Source of the DNA: Chimonanthus salicifolius
Lineage: Eukaryota > Streptophyta > Magnoliopsida > Laurales > Calycanthaceae
Assembly (NCBI GenBank): GCA_013350335.1
Contig: CM023534.1
Coordinates: 1,798,001-1,862,000, forward strand
Length of the DNA stretch: 64,000 nt
Direction of reading: 5' to 3'
Part shown: positions 22,701-35,200 of the stretch, one piece after another
Position numbering within the stretch: the first letter of the stretch is position 1
How the letters are laid out: the number at the start of each line of letters is the position of its first letter
The notes under the pieces: model-generated
What the model was told of the DNA's origin: nothing
Database searches by the model: none
The model's input: only the letters and a program-made list of their open reading frames with translations
Program-made: the position numbers and the translations under genes

Positions 22701-25700
22701 GGTTTGCTAAAGACCCTTTCTTGGTGCATCTCTCTTTTGTTCTAATTCCAATTGGCATTCCATTTGTTATGTTGGGAAGATAACTCAGGAAACTGATGGT
22801 GGTTTATAATTTTGATTAATTTTAGATCCATAATTGGGCCTCACATGATTATGAATTTTGTGACTTACTGCATATACAATGGCCATCCCATAATATTTTG
22901 AATATATCTATCTTCATCAATCTCATATTTAGAGAATGCCATTAAGAGACTAACTGTGGATCTTTGAAGTGGTGCCCAAATGATGATCATTTAATCATCT
23001 TAAGTGACCCCCACATCACATTGAATGGTTCATGTTCATTGTGTCCGGTTCCTTTCGGATTATTGGCCTTTCTTATTGTAGTTTGGTAAAGTTGTTAATT
23101 TTGGTGTCAACAGCTCAAATTTGTTTTCACTTAAATGTGCAGAATTAGGTCCATACACACTTGACTATACCCCAAGTGGTCGTCATATGGTGGTTGCAGG
23201 ACACAAGGGTCACCTGGCAATTATAGATATGAAAACCATGGGCCTCATCCGAGAGTTTCAGGTTTTCTTTACAACTTTATGCTGATTAGCTGTGTTCCTT
23301 TCTATGGAGTATAGTTGAACATGAATCCAGAGATTAGTTAAATTTATAAAAATTGATATTAAAATATGTGGACTTATTGTGCGCCTGGAAAGAATGATTG
23401 ACCTTGCATAAGTTCTTCGTATTTTGTGCTCTGGCTTGGATGCTGCCCTATTCTGTGTAGTGTTTCTTTGCTTGTTGTTGTAGTTTTATGCTTTTTCTCT
23501 GCTATATCTTTTTGTATTTGCACCTCTAGTGCTTTTTATATATTAATATATGAACCATTTCAAAAAAAAAAAAATGGATAATGTCCAATTTGAACTTCAC
23601 CTTCCTCCTTCCTAGACAAATCAATTGGGAGGAAACAAATCTAGCTGGCTAATTTTTGCTGGAAATCTGCATCATCTGCTAAGATGTTTGCTTGATGAAT
23701 GAATGTACATTAAAAATGTCTGATCGCATTGTTAGTATGTTCTTTTTACATGTGTGTGTGTCTCAAAATCTTCCTTCCGAGAATCACAATAATATATATT
23801 TTTTCCCTTCTTGAAAGACAACACAAACTTCATGTACTATATAAACTGTACAGATACAACTGGAAGGGCTTCTCCTCCACTAGATAAAAAAAAAATTCAG
23901 GAAAAACAGGTAATAACTTTGTGTATAATATGATTTATTCCATAGCAAGTTGGTAACTGTCGGAACTTTGCCACTCTATTTGTTGATCTTATGACATGCA
24001 GAAAGAGACATCTGTCAACCTTGACATCTCTCTTATCTCCCTCATTATTGGAATCATCTTCTGTGGAACTCTTCCTTCTTCTCACCTTTCAAAGCATTTA
24101 TAGAATCCTTGGAGTTATACCTGTGCCAATGAATTAGAAGTTAAAATCTCTTCTTAGAGGTTCTTGATTCTCGGGATTTCTCTAATGCTTTAGTGGAATG
24201 TGACTCCAAGAGTGTGACAGGATGATGATCCTATCTTCTTTTCCATGGAAAATTTGAAATATGAGTTTGTAAATGAGGAAATTATAAATTTTCAAAAAAA
24301 GAAGTGAAAATTATAAGTTCTAGAGGTTTGTCTCTCAGAAGATTCATCATGCGGCGCATTAAACAATGGATCTTCTCGCTTGAGTAGGTATGTCTTCCTC
24401 TGTTATGTAGTTTTTCTCCTTGTCATCCTAAGTTTTATACTTCTAAAAAAGAGTCTCTTATGTTTGTACTTTCCCCTCCTCAATCTAATTCCATCTTTAG
24501 ATTTTCATAAATGATCAGTTATACCGAGAAGTGCTCCTTGAAGATATTCAATGCTTTTTTGAAAGGTAACTTCATTAATCGGAAGAAAAAGAAATCACCC
24601 AGCAAGAGACCAAAAAGTTAGGCAAAGAGAACAAACAAACATCGCGGCCCGCCCAAAACAGAAAGACCAAACAAACAAACATTGTGGCCCACCACCCCCC
24701 CCCCCCCCCCCCCCCCCCCACCATCTTCTTCCCAACAGATTACATGAAATTATTTACAATTTCCAAAGGTAAAGACACCCCCTTACGTGCCATATCATCA
24801 ACAAATGAGGTTGCTGAATGAGGAACCCAAGAAACCGAAAAGCCAAAGGAAGCCATCGAATGACGAATCCTTCAACTTTATCTAAGTAGATTCAGGGGTA
24901 AATAGAACCTGAAGCCCAACCAACTACCACCTTAGAGTCACCTTCTAAAATACTCCCTTTCTGCCCCTAGATCGTCCTACTCCAAGACACCTCTCCATAA
25001 AGCATGAAGCTCCACACGAATCACAGATTCATTAGGCATACGACCAGCAAAGGAGATCACCGTATCACCAGAGTCATTTTGAATGACCCCTTGTCCCCCC
25101 CATAACCTGCTAGACCAAGATCACACACACAATTGCCATCAAAATTAAGCTTGAGAAGACTTGATGACTTTTGCTTCATAGGAATCTTTCTCCCTATAGG
25201 TTTTCCAAAGAAAGCCATTACCACTCCTTTCCTGTCTTGCAACATCCTACTTTTCTGGCTGGACCCAGTTTCCCTTTGGATGCTCCATCAACAATAACTT
25301 TAAGAAACCAGGCTCTGAACTCCACCACTTTTCTGTTGTCCTCTGTTTCTGTCTTGCATTTGACATACTAGATCTCCAATCTCTTTCTAGAGCCCCAGGC
25401 GTTAGCCCATTATAATCATTTCTGCCATGCATCTAAACAATCAATCTCATTATTGTCAAGTTGAAGACTTCCTCTGTTGAGCTCTTTTTCTTTTAAATAT
25501 CCTTTCATTATGCTGCTTCCATACTGACCACAAGATTGCCACTGATATTGTTCTCCACATGATCTTGCTTATTCTCTTGAGTGAGCACTTCTCCCAGTTT
25601 TCCAACTGACTTTCAAGCTTGTCATGAAACACCCACGAGACATTGCTTTATGAAAGGAATGATGACCTTAAGAAGGGCACAAAATCACACTTGAGTAGAT

Positions 25701-28700
25701 TATTTTACTTTCCTCTTTTGCCCTACACGAAGGGGAAAAAGTATCAAGATTAGGTGGAATAACTTTGTGACTATTTTTGCCATGTCAACATATTGTTAGT
25801 TTGTTCTGTTAATAGTCCCTTTCTTCAAGGTGGAGTGGGGGGTGGGATTTGATATTTTAATGTTAGGGTGACTTCCAATTTGAAATATATATATATATAT
25901 ATATATTCCTTAAGGGGAGCAATAACTGATTCCTGCAACTTCTTGGAAACAATCCCCCTTTTGTGGAACTCGTGGAAAGAAGATTAGCAAGTATGATTTT
26001 GTTAGATCCCAAAAATGGTTCGAGAAAAGTTACGGTGAGATTGTTTAAACTGGGGCTTTGTTGCCCTCTAGATAATTGATAGCATCAATAACTTCTCCTT
26101 GGAAAAGCGTCTTACTAAAAGTTGAACTTGGCCCTCAAGCTTCTTAAAAGGCACATTTTGAGGCTTGGGTCTACTACCTCCATCACTGGAGTAAAGAGAT
26201 CTATAGAATCCACCACTCCACTGATAGCCCTCAATCCTTTAGGATGTTAATTCTATTGTTTCCACTTCTCCTGCTTCACATATAGTCTTCTGTTGTTTTA
26301 TTTCAAAGGTGTCTGCATGACATTAGAAAAAAATCACATAGAGCTCCAACATGTGGTAATGGTTCACACACAAGTTTTAGGAAAGCTAATGATCATTGCT
26401 GGAAACCTGGACGTTTGTGTAATCTGGGAAAATGAAAAGATGTTGGTTTGGAATTAGTTTTCATTAGATGTTGTGTTGGCATTAGTTTTCAGTTTTTCAC
26501 TGAGTGGCAACCTGCAGTGGTAATGGTGTGTGCATGAGGCTTAGGAAAATTGCCTAATTCTGTTGGAGACCAACTAGCTGCACAAGAGGTGGTGTGAGCA
26601 TTAATTCACAAAAATCAAAAGAAGTTGAACAGGTCACCCATTTTCACTTATTTGGGGTTGGGGTTGGGGGAGAGGGGGGGTTGGGGGTTGGGGAGTGGGT
26701 GTTATCAAGGGACAAGATACCTTTGGATGAGGATGCAAGTTGGTGAATTTGATCATGCTGGAGTTAACACCAGTGTGAAGTAGAGAAGAATTGCCAAGAC
26801 ACAACAAAATCTGATAGACAACAGTTCTTTTCTATTTCAGCATTTTGGCCCTTGTTCCCGATCTGTTGAGATGTGCAGGAATTTTAGGAAGCCTCTAGTA
26901 CCATCTATATTTCCTTAGCATTCTAAAAATTGGCATTCATCAGAGGTGATTACCAATTTCATTGCTTTAGCTGTTAGGTTGTTGCTAACAGTGTAAAAGG
27001 AGAAAAAGAAAGGAGCCTTCAGAGTCCTATTGGGTGTGCTAAATCTGTGGAACAGAAACAAATCAGTACCCAAGTTCCCAACATCTTTTATTTAATTTTT
27101 ACTTAACCAGGACACTAACCAGGCCCATATTCAAAGTGATGGTTTCTTGTTATAATATAACGTATCATGTTCTCTCAGTCCATGGGCTGACTGAAGCCTT
27201 TTTAATTAGAAACCGAGTATGGTGTAATGATCTGCCTGTCGGTTCAGGTGGCTGGGTGGAGCAGAATGTGAAGGGACCACGTGGATAAGGTGTTGGTGAA
27301 TTTTCATTTCACCCATTCATCTCATCATTGTGATTTCGGGCCATGCAGAAATCAGTGGGTGGAAAAGTGAAATTCTCTTGAGAAATGGGAAAGTATTTTG
27401 AGGCCCAAAATCAGAGTGCTAGGATGATTGGGTAGGTGTGAAATTTTATGCAGCCCTTACCTTGTGGCCCACATACACATCCATTTCGTTCATGACCTGG
27501 CAAGCTCCTTGATAGGCTCCATAAATCTCATCTCAACATTTCATGGGATCACTGGTCTAGAAATTGAAAATGGTTCCTTCCATGTTCCATCTCTCTCTCT
27601 TCAATGCAACTTATGACTCTCTCTCTCTCTCTCTAAGGTTACTTTGGAAACTTTTTAGAGGCTTTATAAGAATATCCTCGTAAAGTTGGTTGAAATGTCA
27701 TAGCAAAATGGACTGGAAGTAGGTTAACCAGGTTTTGTTTTGTTTTTAATATAATGTCATTGTTTGGTTTCTGAAATAAATAATGGAAAGGAAATCTGTT
27801 TAAAGGACTCTTTGACTAAACCTTGCAGCTATATTTCTGTGTCATTTAACAAAAAAACATGTATTATCCTTCATGTAAACTAATGACCAGAAGTTACACA
27901 AGCTCATGATTTGTTCCTTGCAGGTTCGGGAAACAGTGCGTGATGTTGTTTTTTTGCACAATAAGGAGTTTTTTGCTGTGGCCCAGAAAAAGTAATATCT
28001 CTTTCCATTTTTGAAGCAAGCATTTATCTTAATATGTGAATAAGCATTGCTTTATAACTTTCAATTTCTGAGGACACTTAAAAAGGATATTCTTGGGTCA
28101 TCTACATTTTTAAGTTTAACATCATCTTTATGTTTGAGCCCTATCACTTTCTTGCCTGTTTCTTCCCAAAAGTGATTGAGCCTCTTTCACAGTTATCAAT
28201 GAAAGAGCCCCTCCTATTTCATTTCAACGTTGATGATACATCATTATAGAGTGCTTAACTGTTCATTGCATCAATGAATTATTTTGAGATCTGAAACATT
28301 CCATGTGGAAAGTGGAAATATGGTTGCTGACTTGCAATTTGTAGGAGAAAAGAGGGTGTCTGCAGATATAGCTGATTACAGCAATCACCATGATAACAAG
28401 CATGAGCCTTTTAGCCTGTAAATGCACTATCTTATTCATTGTTCTTTACATTATGGAATTGAAACTGAATGTTTTTTCATGCCTTGGTTCTCTGAAATGC
28501 AATTTCTTATTTTGGAGAGTAAGCATCCCCAAGCATGTACTTTATAGTTATGTATTTAGCTTATTCTTTTAAATTTAAGGATTGAAGGAGTTAGCACAAT
28601 ATAGGTATTCTACTTGCATCTCCAAATGCTGTTCAATCCTAATGTTGGAGAGAGTGTCACATTCATATTAAAAAAATGAGTGCCACATTCATGTTTTGAA

Positions 28701-31700
28701 TATGTTGGCAAGCATACCATCTATCTTCCTATATTTTTATTGTAGTTTTTTCTAATGTTCATCGACATTGGTAAACTGTCATCGTCCATGGAAGCAATTG
28801 GATGTGATTTTTTTTGAAGACCATTTGATGTGTTTTTCTTCCATCTAAACTATTTAAAATGTGATCTTTTTGGAAAAAGAAACGTTAAAAAGTGTGATTA
28901 TCATATTGTTTAAACCAAATACCACAAACAAGGCCTTTGTATGTTCCCCTGTTGGTCATTCAAAAGTTGGATGATTGACTACAATATGAAGTCCATCATA
29001 TATATGTTTCTGGGCTTTCTACACTCTAGAGATAGATGATATGAGCTTCCCTTAATCCATTGCCAAGCCAGTTTATTTTAACCACAAGCCTGGTTGGCTT
29101 TTACACAAATGTTCAAGCCTGTGTGATTATAAAAGCCAAAAGCTCAAGCCCTCCCTTTTAGTCCTGTTTGTGCACTTAGAAGCCCCTTTTCAAGTGAAGA
29201 GTGTTTAAACCTGAAAGTGCAAATGCTTCTCAAAAAAAGGAGGTAATTTCAGTGCTTAAATGCATCAATCTTCCAAGGAAAAATATAAGAAAAGAGAATG
29301 AAAAGTTTGGACTTATAAATGAAGGCCATCTCGGTGGGCTTGTAGAGCTCGACATGCATTTGCACCAACCTTCAGCCCAACTCATTTTTTAAATAGGCTT
29401 ACGTTGAGCCTGAAGCGAAGTCCATAGATCACATTACTTTAGCAAAACCTGCTTAATGATGTTGGGCTCAGGCCATGCTTAGGTCTGTGAGATGTGCTAT
29501 ATAAAGAGTGATAAGTTGATGATGCATTTTGCTTTGTTTTTCTTTGTTATTTGTTGTTAATGGTATCTCATTATGCATTACTTGGTTTTTCACTGCCTTG
29601 ACAATTCACATGGTGCTCTTAACAGGTACCCATATATTTATAATAGCCATGGTACGGAGTTGCACTGTCTTCGGGTTAGTATCTTGTTCACATTTGAGTG
29701 CAAATGCTTGGGTTTTAAGATAAAATCATTTAGTTTATCAATGAGACTTCACTAGTTTATGTGATCATTCATCCCATGCTAGGCATAGTATTATCCTGAG
29801 AGGCATTCCTTGATTTTTCTCTTATATTGGAGCCACCCATGTATTTCCTCTTATGTACTGATTCCTATCTTATCCTCTTGTTATTACAGACATGTATCTT
29901 CACATACAATATACACTTTGATGCGGTGCATCTCCAGCACCTTCCATTTTCGTATTTTGTTATTTCCGTGTGTTTTATCTTTAGCTAGGGTAGTTTGGTA
30001 ATTAGCGTTTTATTTTATTTAAAGTAATGCAGACTCTTATATAAGTTGTAGCCCTTTTGAGGCAGAGATATGATTGATTGAATAATACATTTTTTGAGAT
30101 TCATCAGACCTTCGTGTGATTGATTTGGGAGCGAATCCCTTTGGGTGAGAGGCCTTGGCATGAGGCCACCTTTCTCGGGTACTTCCCTTCATCTTCTATT
30201 TCTCTCTTCTCTCTTCTATCCTTCTCTTTCTTTGTTTCCTTTCTTTACTCTGCTGCAACTTCAACCCAAAGCGAACCCTCCCCTACCTTCCGCCCCTTCC
30301 TACTTGTTCCTTTACCTTTCACCCCTTTCCAAAACCCTCCCACAGCTTTCATCCCGTCCCAAACGGTCCCTTCTTGTTGTCGCCATCACCTATCATCCCT
30401 TCCCAAGCCAAATCTTGTTTTGCCAGTCCCTTCTAAACCCTCTGGCCTTGTCGGCAAGCCCCACAAACCCCTTCCTACTTCCGTCACCACCAAATCCCAT
30501 CTTCCATGAACCCATTTACCCACCTGTTACCCCATTAAGACCTTTGCCTTCCCTCCCTAACCTCTGCTAGCTTATGTAACTCTCCCATATCCCTTCCGCC
30601 CCACCTTAAACCCTTCCTTGGCTGTTGCCTTTCCCAGATCTTCCCCTTCTTGTTGTCGTTTCCATCCAAAAACCCTTCGCCTGCTTCCGTGACGCTCATA
30701 TTTCAACCCCTATTTCGTTTTTTGTTGGCCATGACCCATAACCCCTTTCTTTTAAATTCCAGTCTTGTCACTTTCTGTTAATTACATTCGAGTCCCCTCG
30801 TTCTTTTACTTACAACCATTTGTCAGGTCCAAGGTTGTCAAAAACGAATCGTATCGTGAATTGGTCTAGGAGTCTGAACCATGAATCGTAAATCGTCGAA
30901 TCGTAAGATTCATAACATTTTGTTCAATTCCCATAATATATAAGTAAATATGTAAACACATAAATATGTGACAAAATGTACCAATTCAAAATGAAATCAA
31001 AATGTATTAGAAGTGAAGTTTTTACATTCCAAAATACAAAACATCTAAATTTTCTAAAGAATGTCATTGTCATCAATATCATTTAAAACATCTAAGTAGG
31101 ATGAAGATAAAGTGTCTCTTCTATCTTCCACATCCCCTTCACTAATTTCTTCAACTCTTTCTTCCTCTCCTTGAACTCTCTTTTGCTTTCTTGAATAAAT
31201 CCCTGTTATTAGAAAAATCAAATATTTTATAAATTTTGTATTCTAAAATCTAAATATAATATACCTATCTTCAAGAGTTTAGAAAGCTTATTTGTTTCTT
31301 CTTCATTAAACATCTCGTCGGCTTGCAACTAAGAATTGTCTTCTGAAAGAGTTGGATTTTCTTTTTCAGTTATCTATTTATCATCAGATTTCACATTTGA
31401 TAGGCAAATAGAATCATAATCTTTTTTTGAATCTCTTAAAGTTTGTCTCACTTTTAATTGTAAATTGTATTTTACAAATACAAAGGCATTCATCTTTTTT
31501 GCTTCTAACCTATTCCTCCTCTTCGTATGAATCTAAAAAACAATCCAAATATCAAACATACAGGATTATTATCTCCACTTCTTAAACAAATGTTAAAAAT
31601 TTGTATTAATTTAAGTAAAGCTAGAAATAAAACATTCTTGGTCAAACACACTCCAATTCCGCTCACACCAGTTGCACTGCAAGTTAAACTCAAAATCCTT

Positions 31701-32170
31701 ATTGCAACACGTTGCAATTCTTTATTTTCATCACCATAACCATCCCACCAAATGGCTATAAAACATGAGGAAAAAAAATCAAATTCCAAATTTAAATAAT
31801 AAATGAGTAAATAGTAAATAACTAAATACTAAATACCTGGTTGTTTTATCTTCCATGTTGCCATGTCCATCTTGTCCCCAAACAATCCTTTTCCAGTTTT
31901 GAAATTATGCAATTGTTCATCAATCTTAATCCTCTCATCCATGTCTATAGCCAACTTATCAAGGCATTGATACAACCCCCTTTTAATTTCAACATCTGGA
32001 CTAAATGATTCGTCGTAGTGGAAAGAAGGATTCAAATAATAAGCAGCTACATGCAAAGGATGGTGGACTTCTTGATTCCAACAAGCATCTATCAAGGCCC
32101 AGTATGGCTCGTATTTCTTTTCATCATTGTTCAATCTCTTGGCAATCTTCTCCTTGGCTCGATCCATGCC

Positions 32171-32218
<48 letters not shown>

Positions 32219-35200
32219 ATTGCCGGTTTTTCATCTCCATCAACCAATCGAAGCAATATTACAAGAGGCATCCCAACTTTGGTACAAAATTTAACACGAT
32301 TCCAAACTTACTATAAAAAAATCAAATCATTCACTTTTTCCCTCCCTTCAGTCTTGGACAGAGGCATAAAATCCCATTCATCTAAGCTAAACATTTTTCG
32401 TAGACCAGATTTGCATTTTAGTATGCTTTTCAATGTAAGGTAGCTTGTTGCAAATCTTGTTATTGCTGGCCTAACTAACTCACGATTTTTCGTGAAATGC
32501 CTCATTAAGTTTAGTATCAAACCATGACCATAAATGAATTTTGCAATTGATTTTGCATAAGAAATAGTAGATGATTCCAACTTCCCTTTCCCTATATCTT
32601 TTAGCATAAGATCAATGCAACGTGCTGCACATGGAGCCCAAAATAATTGTTTCCTTCTGTCCATCAAAATTTCACCGGCCCTTACAATGATGCTGCATTA
32701 TCGGTAACAATTTGCACAACATTTTCCACACCTACCTCTTCTATGACTGAATCTATAAGGTTGGCCAAGTTCTCTGTATTCTTGGAAATTGAAGAGATGT
32801 CAACACTTCTCAAAAATACGCTCCCCATTGGACTTTTGACAAAAAAATTAGTAATAGACTGATTCTTCCCACCGGTCCAACCATCTGTCATAATTGTGCA
32901 CCCTTTTTTAGCCCATTCCTTTTTATGATTTTTCAACATTATCTCTACATTTTCAACTTCGATTTTGAGATAAGTATTTTTTATCTCATGATATGTTGGG
33001 GGTTTCAAACCCTTTCCAAAGTTCCCAATGATTCACATGGGTTCGAAAAATGGACTCTTTACCAAATTGAAGGGGAGGGCATTTGTATAGAAGAACCGAC
33101 AAATTTTAAGGCAAGCAATTGTTCTATCTTCTTTTTTCCAAACTCTATTAAGAGTTGTTTGTTTCTTGTCATCTTCCAAATTCACAAAGTTTTCCATTTG
33201 GGTCCTTATCATCAAAGTAAAATTCATGTCTCCCAGCCTGCATTTGAGCCTCTTTTTCTCCTTTTTGTGTCCACATTGTACTCCATCAACTCAAGACATT
33301 TTTTAGTCACTGATTCTGGACATTTATCACATGTCGATGCGTCCTTTTTTGTTTTACCTAAATGATTTTTCATCCAATGAATACCACCATACATTTTTTT
33401 TTAACAAAAATTGCATTGCATATACAAATGATTGCCCCGGGTCCACCCTAATACAAAACTACCATGTTTCATCTTGTCCGTCATTCCCACTGCCACTTCG
33501 TTGGCCTCAGACCATTTTAATAGTTTTTACTTTTTACAAATTTGTAAAGCTGCACCCAAAACAATATCATCCAAAAAAAGGCAAAAAAAAATGTTAATAT
33601 GATATTAAAATATATTTACGGCATTATGTAAATACTAAATAATAAAATATAGTGATATAAAACAGAAATCTCCTACAGATTAGAAGCATATAAAATAGCT
33701 CAGATTAGAACTTAGAAGGATATAAAACAACAATAAACTACATAATTAAAGCATATAAACCAATTAGACAACAATGACTAGAAGAAGAAGAAGAAGAAAA
33801 GCAGAAGCAGCAGCCGAAGAAGACAAGAAAAAGAAACCAAGCAGAAGCAGCAGCAGCAGTAGCAGAAGAGACGAAGAAGAAAAGAAGCAGCAGCAGAAGA
33901 AAAGAAGTAGCAGCAGCAACAAAAGAAGACGAAGAAGAAGCATAAGCAGAAGCAGAAGAAGAAGCAGAAGCAGAATGAAAAAAAGAAGAACGAAAAACAG
34001 AGGAAGAAGGAGAAGAAGAAAGATGGGAAAAAAAATAAGAAGAGAGAATAGAAAAGAAGAGAAACAAAAACAGAGGAAGAAGAAGAAGACGAAGAAGAGA
34101 AAAACGACAATCAGAGGAAGAAGAATAAAAAGAAATAGAAAAACAAAAAAGGAGGAAAAAAGAAGAAGAAGAAGAAAGGCAAATACAGACATACCTGAGC
34201 AGCTGCGAATGGTTGCAGAAGGTAAGCTTGGAGAATGCAGCAACGAGCAAGGCGCAAAGAGCAGAGGAGGGCAGCCAGAGAGGTTTCGTGTAGCTGAAGA
34301 GATGAAGAGGCCGGGTAGGTGGAAAGTCTTGTCTTTCCTTTTCCATTTACAATCTCGAGAGGAGATATTTAAACATTTTAATATTTTTAAAATATTTTAA
34401 AAAAAAATAAAAAAATAAAAAACTTTAAGTCTTTTCCTCTTCCACTCCTTCACAGTTCGAATCGCACGATTCACGATTCTGGCAAAAAATGCAATTTTTT
34501 TAATTAATTTCGATATTATACCGATTTGTATTGCGCACGATTTCGACAACCTTGGTTAGGTCCATTTAAGTCCTTAGGCCATTCCATTCAGATAATCCTT
34601 CACCGTTTTATGTAATTTTCATGTATTGTTTACATTAGATTCTAAGAATTTGTATGATTATCCGTGTTAAAATTTATATTAATTAATTGCTAATATTAAT
34701 TGGATTTTAATTTCAGCCCATTTTAGCTTAGGGTGCATTATTTTCATCATTCCTAATATTTAGGAAACCAAATTTAGTCATTTAGGGTCATCCTATATCC
34801 TATCTTGCACCACACTTGTATATTCTTTTTTGTTTTTCTGTAATGATAGTACTTTATCTCGTTGTTTCCTCATTACCCCACATTTTGCTCCATAGCAATA
34901 GAACTTCAGTCCAACTTTTTGGTCAATAGTTGTAATCTGACTCACTTTGTAGGGCCTTTTTAACCCATGCACATCTAGTGGTTGGATAATAAGGGTTATT
35001 GCTTGAATTGCAAAATGGCAAAAATCTCCTTTCTTTGGTGATCATATTTATTCCATGATAGGCATCTAAAATAAATGGATAGATCTTCTGATCCGATCAT
35101 TCCAATTATTTACTCTCAGGGCTGTTGTTATGGCCACCAAATCAAATTGAAATTTATGTCATTTGTAAATCATCGATGGAATAGGCCACATAGGGTTGGT

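Larger units (their letters stand above)
30831..34554 (-). mobile_element. Decayed hAT DNA transposon with transposase remnants
   Basis: Ends are inverted: AAGGTTGTC at the left and GACAACCTT at the right. Flanks GTCAGGTCC and GTTAGGTCC (30822-30830 and 34555-34563) form a duplication of 8-9 bp with one mismatch. The minus strand encodes hAT transposase pieces: MTDGWTGGKNQSITNFFVKS with VTDNAAS (DUF659 region, catalytic Asp context; 32682-33008), LFWAPCAARCIDLMLKDIGK (32311-32667), ACWNQEVHHPLHVAAYYLNP (31829-32167) and the dimerisation region WWDGYGDENKELQRVAIRIL (31505-31789). In the last, the CERNWS motif is one base out of frame. Frames are split and contain stops, so it cannot make an intact transposase. 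It sits in UTP7 intron 7, antisense to the gene. Confidence 0.85.

Noticed and set aside
30120..30570. Pro/Ser-rich open frames of 129-141 codons
   Set aside because: Pyrimidine-rich LTR-like sequence inside a UTP7 intron; two frames are open at once and neither has a domain.
33774..34400. A 208-codon Arg/Lys-rich open frame on the + strand, and long Ser/Leu/Phe frames opposite
   Set aside because: It follows from a ~415-bp AGA/AGC purine tract inside a hAT element. Open frames in such tracts arise on both strands by composition alone.
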